From: WHTB01 sp050699035
Lineage (GTDB): Bacteria; Actinomycetota; Actinomycetes; Propionibacteriales; Nocardioidaceae
Reading direction: 5' to 3'
Assembly: GCA_050699035.1 (NCBI GenBank)
Contig: JBOHDE010000166.1
Location: 1-8,948 of the forward strand
Length of the DNA: 8,948 bases
The notes under the pieces are model-generated. The model saw only the letters and a list, made by a program, of their open reading frames with translations. It was not told where the DNA came from and did no database searches. A program made the translations under genes and the position numbers. Shown here one piece after another: positions 7,369 through 8,948 of the stretch (position 1 is its first letter; each line of letters begins with the position of its first letter).

Positions 7369-7725
7369 TCAGGACTCCGTATCGCTTGTGTTGTCGTTGC
7401 TCAGCGGGTTGTGTACGTCGACGTAGATCGCGTCGCCGTCGACGGTGCAGGGGTAGACGGGGACAGGCTCGGTGGCCGGGAGCCCGAGTGGCTTGCCGGT
7501 GCGCAGATCGAAGCGGGACCCGTGCAGCCAGCACTCGATCTCGCCGCCCTCAATGTCGCCCTCGGACAGCGGGATGGCGGCGTGCGAGCACTCGTCCTGG
7601 ATGGCGAAGATCTCCTCGCCCTGCCGCACCAGCGCGACCTCGACGCCGTCGACCTCGACCGCCAGCGCGCCGTCCTCGGGGACGTCGGACAGCACGGCCG
7701 CCGGCGCGCTCACTCGTTCAGTCAT
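7369..7725 (-). CDS. Rieske [2Fe-2S] ferredoxin-like protein of the suf operon
   Basis: Small soluble Rieske protein of 118 residues, of the kind annotated as non-heme iron oxygenase ferredoxin subunit. The two cluster-binding boxes are complete: Cys46 and His48 in DECSHAAIPLSEGD, and Cys65 and His68 in ECWLHGSRFD, separated by 16 residues. There is no signal peptide or membrane segment. No oxygenase gene is nearby; instead the gene lies between sufD and sufC with a four-base ATGA overlap to sufD and six bases to sufC. Such a suf-linked Rieske protein is common in actinobacteria. It may supply electrons or act as a redox sensor or early client in Fe-S assembly, but its role there is inference from position. 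GGGAG at 7733-7737 lies seven bases before the ATG, supporting this start. The C-terminal tail (NPLSNDNTSDTES) is polar and probably flexible. Confidence 0.92.
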   Translation of the reverse strand: MTERVSAPAAVLSDVPEDGALAVEVDGVEVALVRQGEEIFAIQDECSHAAIPLSEGDIEGGEIECWLHGSRFDLRTGKPLGLPATEPVPVYPCTVDGDAIYVDVHNPLSNDNTSDTES

Positions 7726-8912
7726 TGGGCGGCTCCCGCAGGAACCAGCCCGACCGTTGCCTCGAGCTCTGCCTCGACGGCGGCCATCAGCCGCTCCTCG
7801 AGCTCGGGTACGCCGATCCGCCGGATGAGGTTCCGGAAGAAGCCGTGCACGACCAGGCGACGCGCCTCGCGCTCCGGCACGCCACGGCTCTCCAGGTAGA
7901 ACAGCTGCTCGTCGTCGAATCGGCCGGTCGTGGACGCGTGGCCCGCGCCGACGATCTCGCCGGTCTCGATCTCCAGGTTGGGGACCGAGTCGGCCTGGCA
8001 GCCGTCGGTGAGCACGAGGTTGCGGTTGGACTCGTAGGTCTCGATGCCCTCGGCGGCCTTGCGGATCAGTACGTCACCGATCCAGACCGAGTGCGCGCCC
8101 TTGCCCTGCAGCGCACCCTTGTAGTCGACGTTGCTCTTGGTCTTGGGGGCGTTGTGGTCGACGAACAGCCGGTGCTCGAGGTGCTGGCCGGCGTCGGCGA
8201 AGTACAGGCCGAGCAGCTCGACCTCGCCGCCCGGGCCGGCGTACTCGACCGTGGTGTTCATCCGGACCAGGTCGCCACCGAACGACACCGCCACGTGCCG
8301 GAAGCGGGCGTCCCGGCCCACCTGGGTGTGGTGGTGCGTGTGGTGCACCGCGTCGTCGGCCCAGTCCTGGACGCTGACCACGGTGAGCTGCGCGCCGTCG
8401 CCGACGACCACCTCGACGTTGTCGACGAACGTCGCCGACCCCTCGAACTGCAGCACGACCGTCGCCTTGCTGTTCGGCTCGGCGACGATCACCGCGTGAC
8501 CCGCCGTCGCCGTCTCGGTGCCGGTGCCGGTCACCGTCACGATGGTGGAGTCCGCGACCTCGGTGTCCTGGGGGACGGTGACGGTGAGGGACGTGTCGGC
8601 GGCGTGCCAGGCACGCGTGCTGACCCGCTCGAACGGGACGTACCCGCTGGTGCCCTTCAGCGGGTTGTCGGCGCCGACCGTGGCGACGGTGACGCCGTCG
8701 GCCGCCTGCACCTTGACGCTGACCAGGTCTCCGTCGAGCGGGGCGTCCTGGTGCACTCCGCGGAGCCGCTTCAGCGGGGTGAAGCGCCAGATCTCCTCCC
8801 GGCCGGTAGGCACGGGGTGGTCGGCCAGGTCGAACGACCCGACGGGGTGCAGGTGGCTGGCGACCGTCTCGACGGCGTCCTGGACAGCCTGCGCGGGGAG
8901 CGTGTCAGTCAA
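7722..8912 (-). CDS. sufD: SufD, subunit of the SufBCD Fe-S scaffold
   Basis: Non-catalytic partner of SufB in the SufBC2D complex, linked to iron entry and cluster assembly. It is 396 residues. The N-terminal helical part ends in the family stretch VPTGREEIWRFTPLKRLRG (34-52); a beta-helix core follows (about 70-320), and the C-terminal part has GHASTTGRF (324-332) with His325, in the position of the conserved SufD histidine, then a helical SufC-binding region with LESRGVPEREARRLV. A histidine cluster at 190-195 (five His) is denser than I expect for the family. The start appears to be TTG at 8912: an in-frame TGA at 8934-8936 leaves no ATG or GTG upstream, and the first internal alternatives would cut the N-terminus. 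The purine-rich AGAGAGAAAGCGAAG precedes it. The stop overlaps the Rieske gene ATG by four bases. sufB is expected immediately upstream, outside the window. Confidence 0.95.
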   Translation of the reverse strand: MTDTLPAQAVQDAVETVASHLHPVGSFDLADHPVPTGREEIWRFTPLKRLRGVHQDAPLDGDLVSVKVQAADGVTVATVGADNPLKGTSGYVPFERVSTRAWHAADTSLTVTVPQDTEVADSTIVTVTGTGTETATAGHAVIVAEPNSKATVVLQFEGSATFVDNVEVVVGDGAQLTVVSVQDWADDAVHHTHHHTQVGRDARFRHVAVSFGGDLVRMNTTVEYAGPGGEVELLGLYFADAGQHLEHRLFVDHNAPKTKSNVDYKGALQGKGAHSVWIGDVLIRKAAEGIETYESNRNLVLTDGCQADSVPNLEIETGEIVGAGHASTTGRFDDEQLFYLESRGVPEREARRLVVHGFFRNLIRRIGVPELEERLMAAVEAELEATVGLVPAGAAQ

Positions 8913-8948
8913 CGAACTTCGCTTTCTCTCTGGTCAGGGACGAAGGGA
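8913..8948 (-). other. Leader of sufD and possible end of an upstream gene
   Basis: This short stretch between sufD and the right edge has a purine-rich minus-strand segment that may serve as the sufD ribosome binding site. A TGA at 8934-8936, in the sufD frame, could be the stop of sufB (last codons would read Ser-Leu-Arg-Pro), but too little sequence is present to show this. Confidence 0.25.

Overview
The window is high-GC DNA with every recognisable gene on the minus strand. Gene content (Suf-type Fe-S assembly with SufU and a Rieske protein, beside a monoderm-type Tad pilus cluster), base composition and dense translational coupling all suggest an actinomycete. A Nocardioides-like member of the Propionibacteriales is my best guess from the style of the proteins, not something the sequence proves.

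Right part (about 8912 down to 4534): the distal portion of a suf operon, read right to left as sufD - Rieske ferredoxin-like - sufC - sufS - sufU - DUF59/SufT-like. SufS takes sulfur from cysteine as a persulfide, SufU is the zinc-dependent sulfur acceptor that works with it, SufC and SufD are parts of the SufBCD scaffold ATPase, and the DUF59 protein is a maturation factor. sufB, and probably a SufR-type regulator, would lie beyond the right edge. Gene borders overlap by 1 or 4 bases (TGATG or ATGA) except for a 6-base gap before sufC.

Middle (4405-4533): the only real intergenic stretch, 129 bases. It holds a strong imperfect hairpin just after the last suf gene (candidate terminator), a weak -10-like element, a second small inverted repeat, and a good ribosome binding site for the next operon.

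Left part (4404 down to 1): the start of a Tad/Flp-type pilus (type IVc, type II secretion-like) operon: SAF-domain CpaB-like protein - TadZ/CpaE-like P-loop protein - CpaF/TadA secretion ATPase - TadB - TadC (cut by the left edge). These would form the inner motor and platform of a pilus; pilins, pseudopilins and prepilin peptidase are not in view and are expected further left. This operon is also translationally coupled throughout.

No RNA genes, mobile elements, CRISPR arrays or long repeats were seen. Both systems are known; I found no new system. The points worth a second look are the altered nucleotide-binding motifs in the TadZ- and CpaF-like proteins, the CpaB-like protein in an apparently monoderm setting, substitutions in SufS, and the suf/tad junction.
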